The position numbers and the translations under genes are program-made. A DNA stretch of 64,000 nt from Apiospora phragmitis (lineage: Eukaryota; Ascomycota; Sordariomycetes; Amphisphaeriales; Apiosporaceae), in contig JAQQWL010000011.1 of the NCBI GenBank assembly GCA_038363925.1, forward strand, positions 496,001-560,000, read 5' to 3'. The notes under the pieces were generated by a model that had not been told where the DNA came from, searched no databases, and saw nothing but the letters and a program-made list of their open reading frames with translations. Of the stretch, positions 36,056 through 45,677 are shown piece after piece (position 1 is the first letter of the stretch; each line of letters opens with the position of its first letter).

Positions 36056-36661
36056 TTACATAATTCGAACGAGGCCAGCTGCGGCCGCCAGTATTAAACC
36101 CTTACCGACACCAGGAACCAGGGTCCCGTCCTCCTTCTGCGTCCCCCGTATGAAGATATCCCAGCGCCGAGCCGTCTGAAGGTCGCTCTTTAGCCTCTTC
36201 GCGTGTTCCTCCAGCTCCTTGCAACTTGCATCTGGAAAAACTTGTTTAATATATTCCTTATGGGCACTGTTTCGCGCGCTGGCGCCGCGACGACCACGAC
36301 GGCGTTCGCGGCTGCAGCGCTCTCGTACTCCCTCGACAATATCGTTGTAGCACTGCAAAGTGCAGTATTCTGCCACGGCCCGGCGCCAAGGCTGGAGATC
36401 GTGCGACTTCGCCAAGTCCCGCAGGATGGTGTAATACCCCCGAAGCCGGGCGTGCGCGGGCTGGTTAGAATTAACTATCAGGTCCCCACCCCCGCCCGAT
36501 GCCACCTGGCCGAAGAGCCCGATGGACTGTAGAAACTTCCAATAGCGGCCAAGGCAGTCGACAATATCGTGCCGGCCTAGCTTCATTAAGCAATTCCTCT
36601 GTACCTGTTTATCTAAAACACGGTTACAATGTTCGCACAAGCGACCGCCACCCGCGGGCAT
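36056..36661 (-). CDS. Hypothetical protein, about 201 aa
   Basis: Minus-strand frame from ATG 36661. Contains a CEHC zinc-finger-like pair near the start, then a helical region (LMKLGRHDIVDCLGRYWKFL, RLRGYYTILRDLAKSHDL), a basic patch (RERRRGRRG) and a C-terminal RRWDIFIRGT segment. No family recognised. The open frame continues upstream to 37417 but there runs through a MITE-like repeat, so I chose the downstream ATG. Could be a transposon-associated or truncated gene. Confidence 0.4.
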   Translation of the reverse strand: MPAGGGRLCEHCNRVLDKQVQRNCLMKLGRHDIVDCLGRYWKFLQSIGLFGQVASGGGGDLIVNSNQPAHARLRGYYTILRDLAKSHDLQPWRRAVAEYCTLQCYNDIVEGVRERCSRERRRGRRGASARNSAHKEYIKQVFPDASCKELEEHAKRLKSDLQTARRWDIFIRGTQKEDGTLVPGVGKGLILAAAAGLVRIM

Positions 36662-36945
36662 GTCACTTCTAACTAAGCTCGGAACCCGCCTTTCTGAGGG
36701 TTGTAGTGGGCTTGGGCCTGGGTTGGCGGGGCTGCCTTGGTAAGGCGCTAGAGCCTCTCGAGCTCTGCTCACAGAGTTCTTACTATTTGGCTTGGGCGAC
36801 CTACCATCAACGGGATGCGTTAATGTAAGGTGCCGGGGGCCTTGTGCCAAAGATCCCGGCGGCGATGTGATGAGATTGGAGTAACAACTCGCTTCCGCCC
36901 GAACAGAATCATTATATGCGAAAGCATATGATTCACCGCTGTGAG

Positions 36946-37180
36946 ACTGTACAGTAAAATCCAGGTTCAGCGTCCGCCATTTAGATGTCAAAAGAATAAG
37001 CCTAAGGTACTGTGGGGCGCCTGCACCATGCGTAAGTAATATGGTAGAAGTACCGGTCATCGCCAAGCAAGACTTTCGTAGGGCTGCATATTTGGCGCTG
37101 ACACGTACCACTACCGCTGAGCCCGGTACTCCAGCTACCTTGGTCCAACAGTGGATCAGTGGATTGCATACAACCTGGAT
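36946..37180 (+). mobile_element. MITE-like repeat, copy a
   Basis: Begins ACTGTACAGTAAAATCCAGG and TTCAGCGTCCGC, the shared terminus of a family seen five times in this window. The interior (TGTGGGGCGCC, TACCGGTCATCGCC, CCACTACCGCTGAG) matches the reverse complement of copy d at 52400-52565. No coding capacity. Confidence 0.75.
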
Positions 37181-37569
37181 AGAAGAGCAGCATTGAGCTG
37201 ACTGTATGTACGTACTGTGCATATAACCGCCTTTTCCGAAGCCCTCAAGTCTCCAGATTGGTACAAATCTGAGGGCATACATATATATATAGGTTGCATT
37301 CTGTTCACTCTTGCGTCTGTTTCTAGCCAAAATGTTGAGTGTCCAGCACCGTTCGCTAAGCAACAAGGCAACATCGCAGCTTTTAGTGGGTAAGCAGCCC
37401 GAGTAGACGGATTTCACGTCACGTGATGTGAGTCATACCCTTTGTCGCGCGTTACCCCACCCATGGGTTGTGTTCCTCATCTGCCCTAAGTGAGTACTTC
37501 AATGGTCTCTACGTTTCGCCACCTTTTAGTTCGAGACGAGTTACGGTCTAGAGTAATTCTAGAGTAGCC

Positions 37570-38789
37570 ATGGAAGACACCAACTTTGAGATCCCTCTTT
37601 TCACTTTGATGATGCCGGTCTTCATTTTAGTACTCCCGTTGCCAGCCCGAGCGAGAGTCTCACTCGCTTCGGTGGGGCGCGGAGGGATGAACGAACGATC
37701 CCCGAGTCGGGTGCAAGTGCACTTGACTCGACGCCTTTGCTTTACACTATTACGTGGAAGCTGCAGCTACGGAAAGGAAGGATCACAAAACTTACTGAAG
37801 ATACCATAGAAGACCTCGAACTTGCGCCCGGTGCGTACTGGAACGAAGTTTTAGAACCCGAACTCGCGACCCTTGTGCAAAGCAAATTACCCGAACCTCA
37901 ATACCAACCTGACGAGACGTCGATCACAGTGTCCAACTCGAAACGCGGCGAGCCACCTTTTCAGAAGCGTTTTAACAAACTTTCAATCGATTGGACGGTC
38001 GTAGAGGGCAAGCTAAGGTTCTGGGGTAACCAGGGTAACAACCTAAAAGTTGCTATCTTGTTTATCTACAAGGAGAGCCAGCCGGCAAAGGACGGCAAGA
38101 CAGGGCGTGGAGCTACCAAGAAACACACTGCCGCGCTGAACGACTTGGTTACTCAGCAAGAAGCATCTGGTCATCGGCCTGTCTGGCGAGACGTCTACCA
38201 GCTTATGGAATGTGTCAGCGCCGCATGCACGAACCGGGGATTCTCCTGCTGGCGTAATAACGAGAAGCATTACAAGCTTGATAGTGATATTATGGACCGG
38301 CTAGTCGACTATGCCGAGGAAGGGCATACGCTGGAAACGCATGCTGATGTGCCGCAAGGGATTCGCGATGTGATTTGCACACGAACAGACGAAGCAGAGG
38401 CGCGTAGATTACGAAAGCGGAAGGCTTCTGACCCGCTACCTGTTACTGTGCGCGTGCTCTGCCACGGGCACCGCGATAATGGCCCAGCAGACTGTTCTGG
38501 CGAGAGTCATTCGGCACAACTTGATATCACAGTGCCAAAGGACCAGGCCCCAGTTCGGTATAGTGATTGGCTTAGCGCAAAGGTCGATAATCAGAGATGG
38601 CGGGATGCTTACAAGTTAGCAGGCGAGGTTGCTGTGGATAAGGGCTACGATCTTCGTTGGCTGTTTACCCACCAGAAACTTGGCAGAGATATGTTGGTCG
38701 AGAATGGAGTCTTGGAGGGTATTGCCGCCACGTTTGTGAGTGAGATTTTAGACTGGACAAGAGATTCTCTATCGATAGAGCTACAGTAG
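37570..38789 (+). CDS. Unknown protein encoded beside the DD34E transposase
   Basis: The main open frame runs to 38789 and reads as coding back to about 37592. The only sensible ATG is 37570 (MEDTNFE) one frame off, so a one-base loss near 37585-37592 is likely. Product about 405 residues, no known family, no membrane segments. Two regions are Trp/aromatic rich: residues about 135-160 (TVVEGKLRFWGNQGNNLKV) and a C-terminal half with DWLSAKVDNQRWRDAYKLAG and YDLRWLFTHQKLGRDML. A CHGHRDNGPADC cluster with Cys/His spacing could bind metal. It ends 8 bp from the convergent transposase stop. Likely accessory transposon protein (inference from arrangement); a captured host gene is the alternative. 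Confidence 0.6.
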
Positions 38790-38797
38790 TATGCCTT

Positions 38798-39805
38798 CTA
38801 TTCTAATTCATGTAATGTTTCTTCTCGAGGTTGCTCAACATAAAGTCCGGCATTCCGAAAATGACCCTCTGCACTGCTCTGTTGACTACCCACGGCTTTG
38901 GCACATGACTTGACATAGCTTTCAAAGTTCCTCTGAATGAGGCTGCTATTACCTTTGCGCTGTGACTTAATGCATGCCTTGACCTGTCCAAAGAACTCCT
39001 CGATAGGGTTGGTTCGTGGACTGTATGGCGCGATGAAGTCTGACTTCACGCCGGCATCTCGGCACATCTGCTGGACTCTTTCGGAATAATGGAACCCAAC
39101 ATTATCCATGATGAGCACCGTCTCGGGCTGCGGCCATTTACCACAGTGACAGAGTAGCTGGTCGATAAAGTCTTCAAACGTGGCCTTATCCACTGACCCG
39201 TAGAAGAAGCGGGACAACTTCAGGCCGTTCTGTGTGTATGCAGCAAGCATTGACAGTCTATTGTCGCGTTGGAATCTGGCCTTCTGTACGGGCGTGATCC
39301 CTTTCGGAGCCCATCCCTTCCGCCGGAACATGCCAGGCTTGTCGAAGCCAGACTCATCAATAAACACTAAATGATACGATCGACATCCCAGCATCTTAAG
39401 TCTGTACTGGTAGAAGTGTCGTAGCTCGGGCTTCTGTTGCTGGGCTACGCGACGCATCACCTTGAGAGTCATTGTACGCTTATCCAAAGCTCGAGAAATA
39501 CTTGTCGCAGAAACTTCTACTTCAAACTCTTTGCTAATAAAATCAATCATCTCACGCCGGTCCATGTCAGGCTCTTTCGCAATCTGATGGCAGAGTGCCA
39601 TTTCCATGGTAGGAGTGACCTTGGGGTCGGGACCAGGACGGGTGGAAGGTACTGTCGTCGTTCCGTATCGTGCGTGCGTCAATCGTGCTCGGCGGACGGC
39701 GCGTTCGCTACAAGGGACAGCCTCGGCAATTTCGTCATTCGTCGAACCTCGAGTAATCATGGAGAGCATTTGGTCGTGTTGAGACTTCGACAGTTGGGGG
39801 GCCAT
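38798..39805 (-). CDS. Tc1/mariner (IS630-type) DD34E transposase, intact
   Basis: 335 residues from ATG 39805, full length for fungal members and free of stops, which contrasts with every other transposase here. Residues 1-65 form a helix-turn-helix DNA-binding region (SKSQHDQML, EIAEAVPCSERAVRRA), with a second winged-helix part to about 130. Catalytic residues are D in VFIDESGF, D in LIMDNVGFH and E in NPIEEFFG, with 34 residues between the last two. An older relative lies at 31745-31960. Function: cut-and-paste transposition at TA sites (family knowledge). Confidence 0.9.
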   Translation of the reverse strand: MAPQLSKSQHDQMLSMITRGSTNDEIAEAVPCSERAVRRARLTHARYGTTTVPSTRPGPDPKVTPTMEMALCHQIAKEPDMDRREMIDFISKEFEVEVSATSISRALDKRTMTLKVMRRVAQQQKPELRHFYQYRLKMLGCRSYHLVFIDESGFDKPGMFRRKGWAPKGITPVQKARFQRDNRLSMLAAYTQNGLKLSRFFYGSVDKATFEDFIDQLLCHCGKWPQPETVLIMDNVGFHYSERVQQMCRDAGVKSDFIAPYSPRTNPIEEFFGQVKACIKSQRKGNSSLIQRNFESYVKSCAKAVGSQQSSAEGHFRNAGLYVEQPREETLHELE

Positions 39806-39990
39806 ATTGAGGGCCTTGTTTGGGGTTTGTTAGGAATCGAAATGTGAAGGGTTGCAGGTTGGAAATGGCGAGACAAGAGCGCCGCAGTTAGGCCATTAGT
39901 CGAAGTCACAGTGCCTGTGGAGCTTTGGTTTCCTCTAGTTTACTTCCGTTTTAGTGCAACAAGGCCTGACTTTTAGTGGCTAACCCGCTA

Positions 39991-40411
39991 GACCACAGAG
40001 CCCCATCTACTAAATAGCGAGTAAGTGCCTAGACATGGACAATGCTTCCCACTACTTTGATCGTTTAATCGGACCAAACTCTGTTTTAACGACGTACTCC
40101 ATATTGAACTACGCAACGTCGAAAGAGAGATTCTCATCCAGCTCCATGTTTGTCATTAGCCAAAATGGCTGTCCGACTCGATGACCACACCCTGCTTTCG
40201 CCCCTTCACGGTCGGTCGTAGCATCTACCACGCCACAATGCTGATTGGACGGCAGCGCTCGCAAAATTGCGCGGGGTCGCCCGTTGCATGAATGTCAGCC
40301 GCATCAGGCTGGCGCGTACTCTCTTCAGAGATTGCGAGGGACGTCTGACTTTCCACAACCTATCGCACGAACATCAAAAGTCAAGGAGTCGCTACTCTAC
40401 AGGAGCCAGCC
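39991..40411. other. Upstream region of the NLR gene
   Basis: No coding signal. Presumed promoter. Confidence 0.3.
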
Positions 40412-43400
40412 ATGACCTCAAACCTCACCATCCCGACGAACGATCACCAGCCACGGCGACCCGCTACCCGTAGCGGCTTCGAAATCGCTATAATATGTGC
40501 CCTCGTCCACGAAGCCGATGCCGCTGAAGCCCTCTTCGATCATCATTGGGACGATGGCGGCCCGCCTTACGACAAGGCCCTAGGCGATCCGAACGCTTAC
40601 TCGACCGGCGCCATCGGGCGACACAACGTTGTGCTGGCACACATGCCGGGCATGGGTAAGGTAAACGCGGCAGCTGTCGCGACAAATTGCGGAAAAAGCT
40701 TCCCTAACATCAGGCTTGCTGTGGTCGTTGGCGTCTGTGGGGTTATGCCCTTCGCTCAAGATGGGCACGAGGTCGTGCTCGGCGATGTTGTTATCAGCCA
40801 CGGCGTTATTCAGTACGATCTCGGACGACGCTTACCCGAGCGCTTCACACGCAAAGATACGCTTCTGGAGTCTCTTGGCCGACCGAATCCGAGATTCGTG
40901 GCATATTAGCGAAGTTGCAAGGATTTCGCAGCCGAAAAACACTCCAAAGCAAGTTGGCCGGCTACTTAGCCATCATCCAGCAGGAGCCTGGTCTCGCAGC
41001 ACAGTATCCAGGTGCGCAGCGTGATAAGCTGTTCAACGCTGCGTATCGCCACGTTACTGACGGGAAGTTATGCGACGAGTGTGGCTGTGACGGGCCGCTG
41101 ATACAGCGGAGCCGCCTGGATGGGGACAGTTCGCCGCCTGTTGTGCACTTTGGTTTGATTGCATCAGGTGATACAGTGCTCAAGTCGGGCGAAGATCGCG
41201 ACGGCATTGCTCAGCAGGCAGGGGGGGTGATAGGTTTCGAGATGGAGAGCGCTGGCGTCTGGGGCGTCTTTCCGTGCGTAGTAATCAAGGGTGCCTGTGA
41301 CTACGCGGACAGCCACAAGATGAAGGCATGGCAGCACTATGCGGCGGCAACGGCGGCAGCATGTATGAAGGCATTCTTGGACTCGTGGGTGCCTTCGTCG
41401 TCTGCTTTCCCAGGTGCGTGATATCCGTATGGTAGGTAGTTGGGCAAAGGCCCTCGAGCGTTCGCTAATTTAGTTAGAGCCACAACCTATCCCGGAGCCT
41501 ATTCCTGGTCCGTCGCGTAGGTTTGAACCTTATTGTTACAAATAGCTAAGTAATGCTGATGCTAATGCTACTGTATACAGCACGTGCTTTTATGCTCCCT
41601 TTTCTCCAGAACTTCAAGTTCACAGGACGGAAAGATGTACTGGAAACGCTCAAGGATAAGCTGTTCCGGTCTCAGACCTGTCGGGCGCTTGCTATCCTCG
41701 GACTCGGTGGCGTAGGCAAAACGCAGGTCGCTCTCCAGTTTGCGTACTGGGTTAAAAATAACCAGCCGGAGTACTCGGTCTTCTGGGTGCCGGCATATAG
41801 TGCCGAGGCTGTCGAGCAGGCCTATCTTGGGATTGCGAAGAAAATCGGCATCGCCATTGATATTGACAAGCAAGATCCAAAGGTGACGGTACGGGACCAC
41901 CTTAGTTCCGAAGCTGGAGGGAAGTGGCTGCTGATTATCGACAACGCGGACGACCAGGAGGTTCTGGCTGAGCCGTTCAGTGAACCCGGCTATCTGCCAA
42001 TGAGCGAGACCGGGCTGACCTTATTTACAACCCGATCACCCGATGTGGCTCAGTCAGTCGCGGAAGGCAACCAGATCGAACTGGACAAGATGGATGTAGA
42101 CGAAGCGCATCATCTTCTAGGCAATTCGCTCGTCCGCAAGCACCTACTTGATGACGAAGGATCAACTAATGAACTGCTAGAGGAGCTGACGTACTTGCCT
42201 TTAGCAATTACCCAAGCAGCTGCGTACCTGAACAAGAACCGGTCGTCGATCAGGAAGTACCTGGAGATTCTCCGAGGCACTGAACAGGAAGTGATGAGTC
42301 TTCTAAGCAGAGGGTTTCGGGACGGCACACGATACCCGGTATCGCAGAACGCAATAGCGACGACTTGGCTTGTATCGTTTAATCAAATCCGAAGGACAGA
42401 TGGGGTTGCAAGCGATTTATTGTCGTTTATCTCCTGCATTGAACCAAAAGCTATACCAAGATGGCTATTACCCAGACCAGGCTTGGATGAGGAGCTTGAA
42501 TCAGCTATCGGGACGCTCTCTGGTTACTCATTTCTTACCAGCCGTATGGACGGCGATTTGTACGACATGCATCGTCTTGTGCATCTGGCAACGAAAGTCT
42601 GGATTGAACAACAGGCGCGCACGGAGGAAATAACAGTCAACACAGTCCGGCATATCAAGACAATATTCCCATCAACCAGCCCTGCCAATCGCCAAGCGTG
42701 GCAACAATGCTTCCTGCATGCGTTTCGACTGCTCGATGAAAGCCAGTCCTACCAAGTCGAGGAGCGATATGATCTGGAATTTCAGGTAGGGCAATGCTTA
42801 TACACGGACAGGCGGTTCAAGGACGCTATAAAGTATCTTGAAGAGGTGTCGGAGTGGAAGGAAGGATGCCTCGTTAATGAAGATCCCGATCGACTATCTG
42901 CCGCTCATTCGCTCGCAAGCGCCTACCTCTCCGCCAGGCGGATCTCCAAGGCGATCGAGATATTCGAGCACGTGGTCGAGGTGCAGAAGACGACGCTGGA
43001 CGAGAAGGATCACGATCGACTCGCGTCACAACACGAGCTCGCAAGCGCCTACCTCTCCGCCAGGCGGATCTCCAAGGCGATCGAGATATTCGAGCACGTG
43101 GTCGAGGTGTAGAAGACGACGCTAGACGAGAAGGATCACGATCGACTCGCGTCACAACACGAGCTCGCAAAGGGCCTACCTCTCCGCCAGGCGGATCTCC
43201 AAGGCGATCGAGATATTCGAGCACGTGGTCGAGGTGCGTAAGACGACGCTGGACGAGAAGGATCACGATCGACTCGCGTCACAACACGAGCTCGCAAGGG
43301 CCTACCTCTCCGCCAGGCGGATCTCCAAGGCGATCGAAATATTCGAGCACGTGGTCGAGGTGCGTAAAACGACGCTGGACGAGAAGGATCACGATCGACT

Positions 43401-44769
43401 CGCGTCAGAACACTCGCTCGCAAGCGCCTACCTCTCCGCCAGGCGGATCTCCAAGGCGATCGAGATATTCGAGCACGTGGTCGAGGTGCAGAAGACGACG
43501 CTGGACGAGAAGGATCACGATCGACTCGCGTCACAACACGAGCTCGCAAGCGCCTACCTCTCCGCCAGGCGGATCTCCAAGGCGATCGAGATATTCGAGC
43601 ACGTGGTCGAGGTGCGTAAGACGACGCTGGACGAGAAGGATCACGATCGACTCGCGTCACAACACGAGCTCGCAAGCGCCTACCTCTCCGCCAGGCGGAT
43701 CTCCAAAGCGATCGAGATATTCGAGCACGTGGTCGAGGTGCGTAAAACGACGCTGGACGAGAAGGATCACGATCGACTCGCGTCACAACACGAGCTCGCA
43801 AGGGCCTACCTCTCCGCCAGGCGGATCTCCAAAGCGATCGAGATATTCGAGCACGTGGTCGAGGTGCAGAAAACGACGCTAGACGAGAAGGATCACGATC
43901 GACTCGCGTCACAACACGAGCTCGCAAGCGCCTACCTCTCCGCCAGGCGGATCTCCAAGGCGATCGAGATATTCGAGCACGTGGTCGAGGTGCGTAAGAC
44001 GACGCTGGACGAGAAGGATCACTCTCGACTCGCGTCACAACACGAGCTCGCAAGCGCCTACCTCTCCGCCAAGCGGATCTCCAAGGCGATCAAGATATTC
44101 GAGCACGTGGTCGAGGTGCAGAAAACGACGCTGGACGAGAAGGATCACGATCGACTCGCGTCACAACACGAGCTCGCAAGCGCCTACCTCTCCGCCAGGC
44201 GGATCTCCAAGGCGATCGAGATATTCGAGCACGTGGTCGAGGTACGTAAAACGACGCTGGACGAGAAAGATCACGATCGACTCGCGTCAGAACACTCGCT
44301 CGCAAGCGCCTACCTCTCCGCCAGGCGGATCTCCAAGGCGATCGAGATATTCGAGCACGTGGTCGAGGTGCAGAAAACGACGCTGGACGAGAAGGATCAC
44401 GATCGACTCGCGTCACAACACGAGCTCGCAAGGGCCTACCTCTCCGCCAGGCGGATCTCCAAGGCGATCGAGATATTCGAGCACGTGGTCGAGGTGCAGA
44501 AAACGACGCTGGACGAGAAGGATCACGATCGACTCGGGTCAGAACACTCGCTCGCAAGCGCCTACCTCTCCGCCAGGCAAGCTCGAAAAGCCGTTGATCT
44601 TCTTGAACATGTCGTGACGGTGAAAAGTCAACTATTTGATAAGGACGATTTCGACCGATATGTATCGATAAATTTGCTGGAAAATGCACGGCAGCAATTA
44701 GAAGCTGAATGGATACCTGAGAGGGATGTTTCGGGAACAAGATACCTCTTCTGTATGATACATATATAA
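40412..44769 (+). CDS. NLR-type protein: nucleoside phosphorylase - NB-ARC - TPR (with lesions)
   Basis: STAND NTPase of the fungal NLR class, whose studied members control heterokaryon incompatibility or innate-type responses. Inferred exons: 40412-41413, 41478-41516, 41581-44769, with 64-bp introns at 41414-41477 (branch CTAAT) and 41517-41580. The N-terminal PNP_UDP-type domain shows FEIAIICALVHEADAAEALF, GVCGVMPF and GFEMESAG. The NB-ARC domain starts LQNFKFTGRKDVLETL, with P-loop GLGGVGKTQ, Walker B LLIIDNADD and a FTTRS sensor. The C-terminus is an array of 42-residue TPRs. Three lesions are seen: a one-base loss at about 40889 (frame change inside the phosphorylase), TAG at 43110-43112 after the second repeat, and an extra A at about 43169-43171 in the third. 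Without them the product is about 1,410 residues. Confidence 0.85.
42921..44600 (+). repeat. Array of about 13 near-identical 126-bp TPR units
   Basis: The unit begins AYLSARRISKAIEIFEHVVE and continues QKTTLDEKDHDRLASQHELA. Unit starts fall at 42921, 43047, 43174, 43300 and then every 126 bp to 44560; the single 127-bp step is the inserted base. Units differ at few sites (CAG/CGT for Q/R, CAC-GAG versus CAC-TCG for HE/HS), and variants are mixed along the array, consistent with unequal exchange or gene conversion. The last unit diverges into the C-terminus. Confidence 0.95.
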
Positions 44770-44827
44770 TGAAGCATCTTACCAGGCCTGAAGCATTTAA
44801 ATAATCTTCGATGCATAGTAGCTAAAT

Positions 44828-45056
44828 ATGGGCGTCCACTTGCAGCCGTTGTTGGAGCCTTCCAGCCATCTTAGTACTTCCCTGGTCGTAGCGGTACATG
44901 TAAGCGCTAGAAATGCATCCGTACAGCGGGTCTGTGGTACGCTGACAGGTACCTATGACTCACTAGGATGCACGGTGCAGGAAGCCCCACAGTACTTCAG
45001 ACGTATATTTTTCATATATCCATCGCGGACGCTGAACCTGGATTTTACTGTACGGC
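44828..45056 (-). mobile_element. MITE-like repeat, copy b (reverse orientation)
   Basis: Reverse complement of the family: the plus strand ends GCGGACGCTGAACCTGG-ATTTTACTGTAC and starts near GGGCGTCCACTTGCAGCCG. Lies 60 bp downstream of the NLR stop. Confidence 0.75.
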
Positions 45057-45296
45057 GGCGATCTCTGTATAATTAACGTCAACAGCACAGGTCATGTTCG
45101 AGTCGACACAGTCCCCCGATGGGCTTTTGCTTCTCTCACCCTGACGATTCACATCTGTGTGGCTATCGCGCATGTTAACACCATAATGCTTATCTATTAG
45201 TGATTCGACGAACTGGCGCGCTTCGAGCCTCCCTGAGAAAATAAGAAGCTCCTGCAGAACATCGTCTAGCTTTGCCTCTATCTCTACTAAAGACAT
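45045..45296 (-). CDS. Small hypothetical protein, 83 aa
   Basis: ATG at 45296; begins MSLVEIEAKLDDVLQELLIF, a plausible amphipathic helix, then EARQFVESLIDKHYG and a polar tail. Its last codons and stop (...AVQ, TAA) lie in the terminal repeat of MITE copy b. It may be the 5' end of a gene truncated by that insertion. No family recognised. Confidence 0.35.
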   Translation of the reverse strand: MSLVEIEAKLDDVLQELLIFSGRLEARQFVESLIDKHYGVNMRDSHTDVNRQGERSKSPSGDCVDSNMTCAVDVNYTEIAAVQ

Positions 45297-45677
45297 TTTG
45301 AAAAGCAATCGACGACAGGAAATTGAACCTGCAAAGGGGAAGGAGAAGGGAGAAGAGGGATGTAGCGGGAGGCGGGACGAAAGAAAGCAAGAGCCAGTCC
45401 TGATTTACGAACTTAAAAGTTCGTGTTACTGCAGTAGTACTGTACACACACACACACACATTTATTACGCCCGGGCTAAGCCCTAAAGGGCAACTATCGC
45501 TTATATACATGGACTTTTCTCGAGCTCCTGTCAGCACTCCTTGAGGCCCTTACCTAGACGTGCATTCCAATCTTGTCGTCATACTTAATAGGCCACTAGA
45601 CATCCCTGTAAAACAAAACAATTAATTAGTAGCAAACCGGCTTGAAGGTAGTATTTCCAAGTGTTCAGCGTCCTATC

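Larger units (their letters stand above)
37385..39990. mobile_element. Two-gene DD34E (Tc1/mariner-type) transposon
   Basis: About 2.6 kb unit holding an intact transposase (minus) and a convergent unknown gene (plus) whose stop codons are only 8 bp apart. Candidate imperfect terminal inverted repeats are AGTGGGTAAGC at 37385-37395 and AGCGGGTTAGC (reverse complement of 39979-39989), 9 of 11 matching; this is weak evidence for the exact ends. Both coding regions look recent compared with the surrounding relics. Confidence 0.5.

Noticed and set aside
36662..37417. Upstream extension of the 36056 minus-strand frame to 453 codons
   Set aside because: The extension runs through a MITE-like repeat and has no protein-like features; the ATG at 36661 is more credible.
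43136..44740. Long open frames on the minus strand across the TPR array (Arg/Pro/Ser-rich repeats)
   Set aside because: Antisense shadow of the NLR repeats: periodicity is exactly 126 bp and the composition is what the sense repeat dictates.
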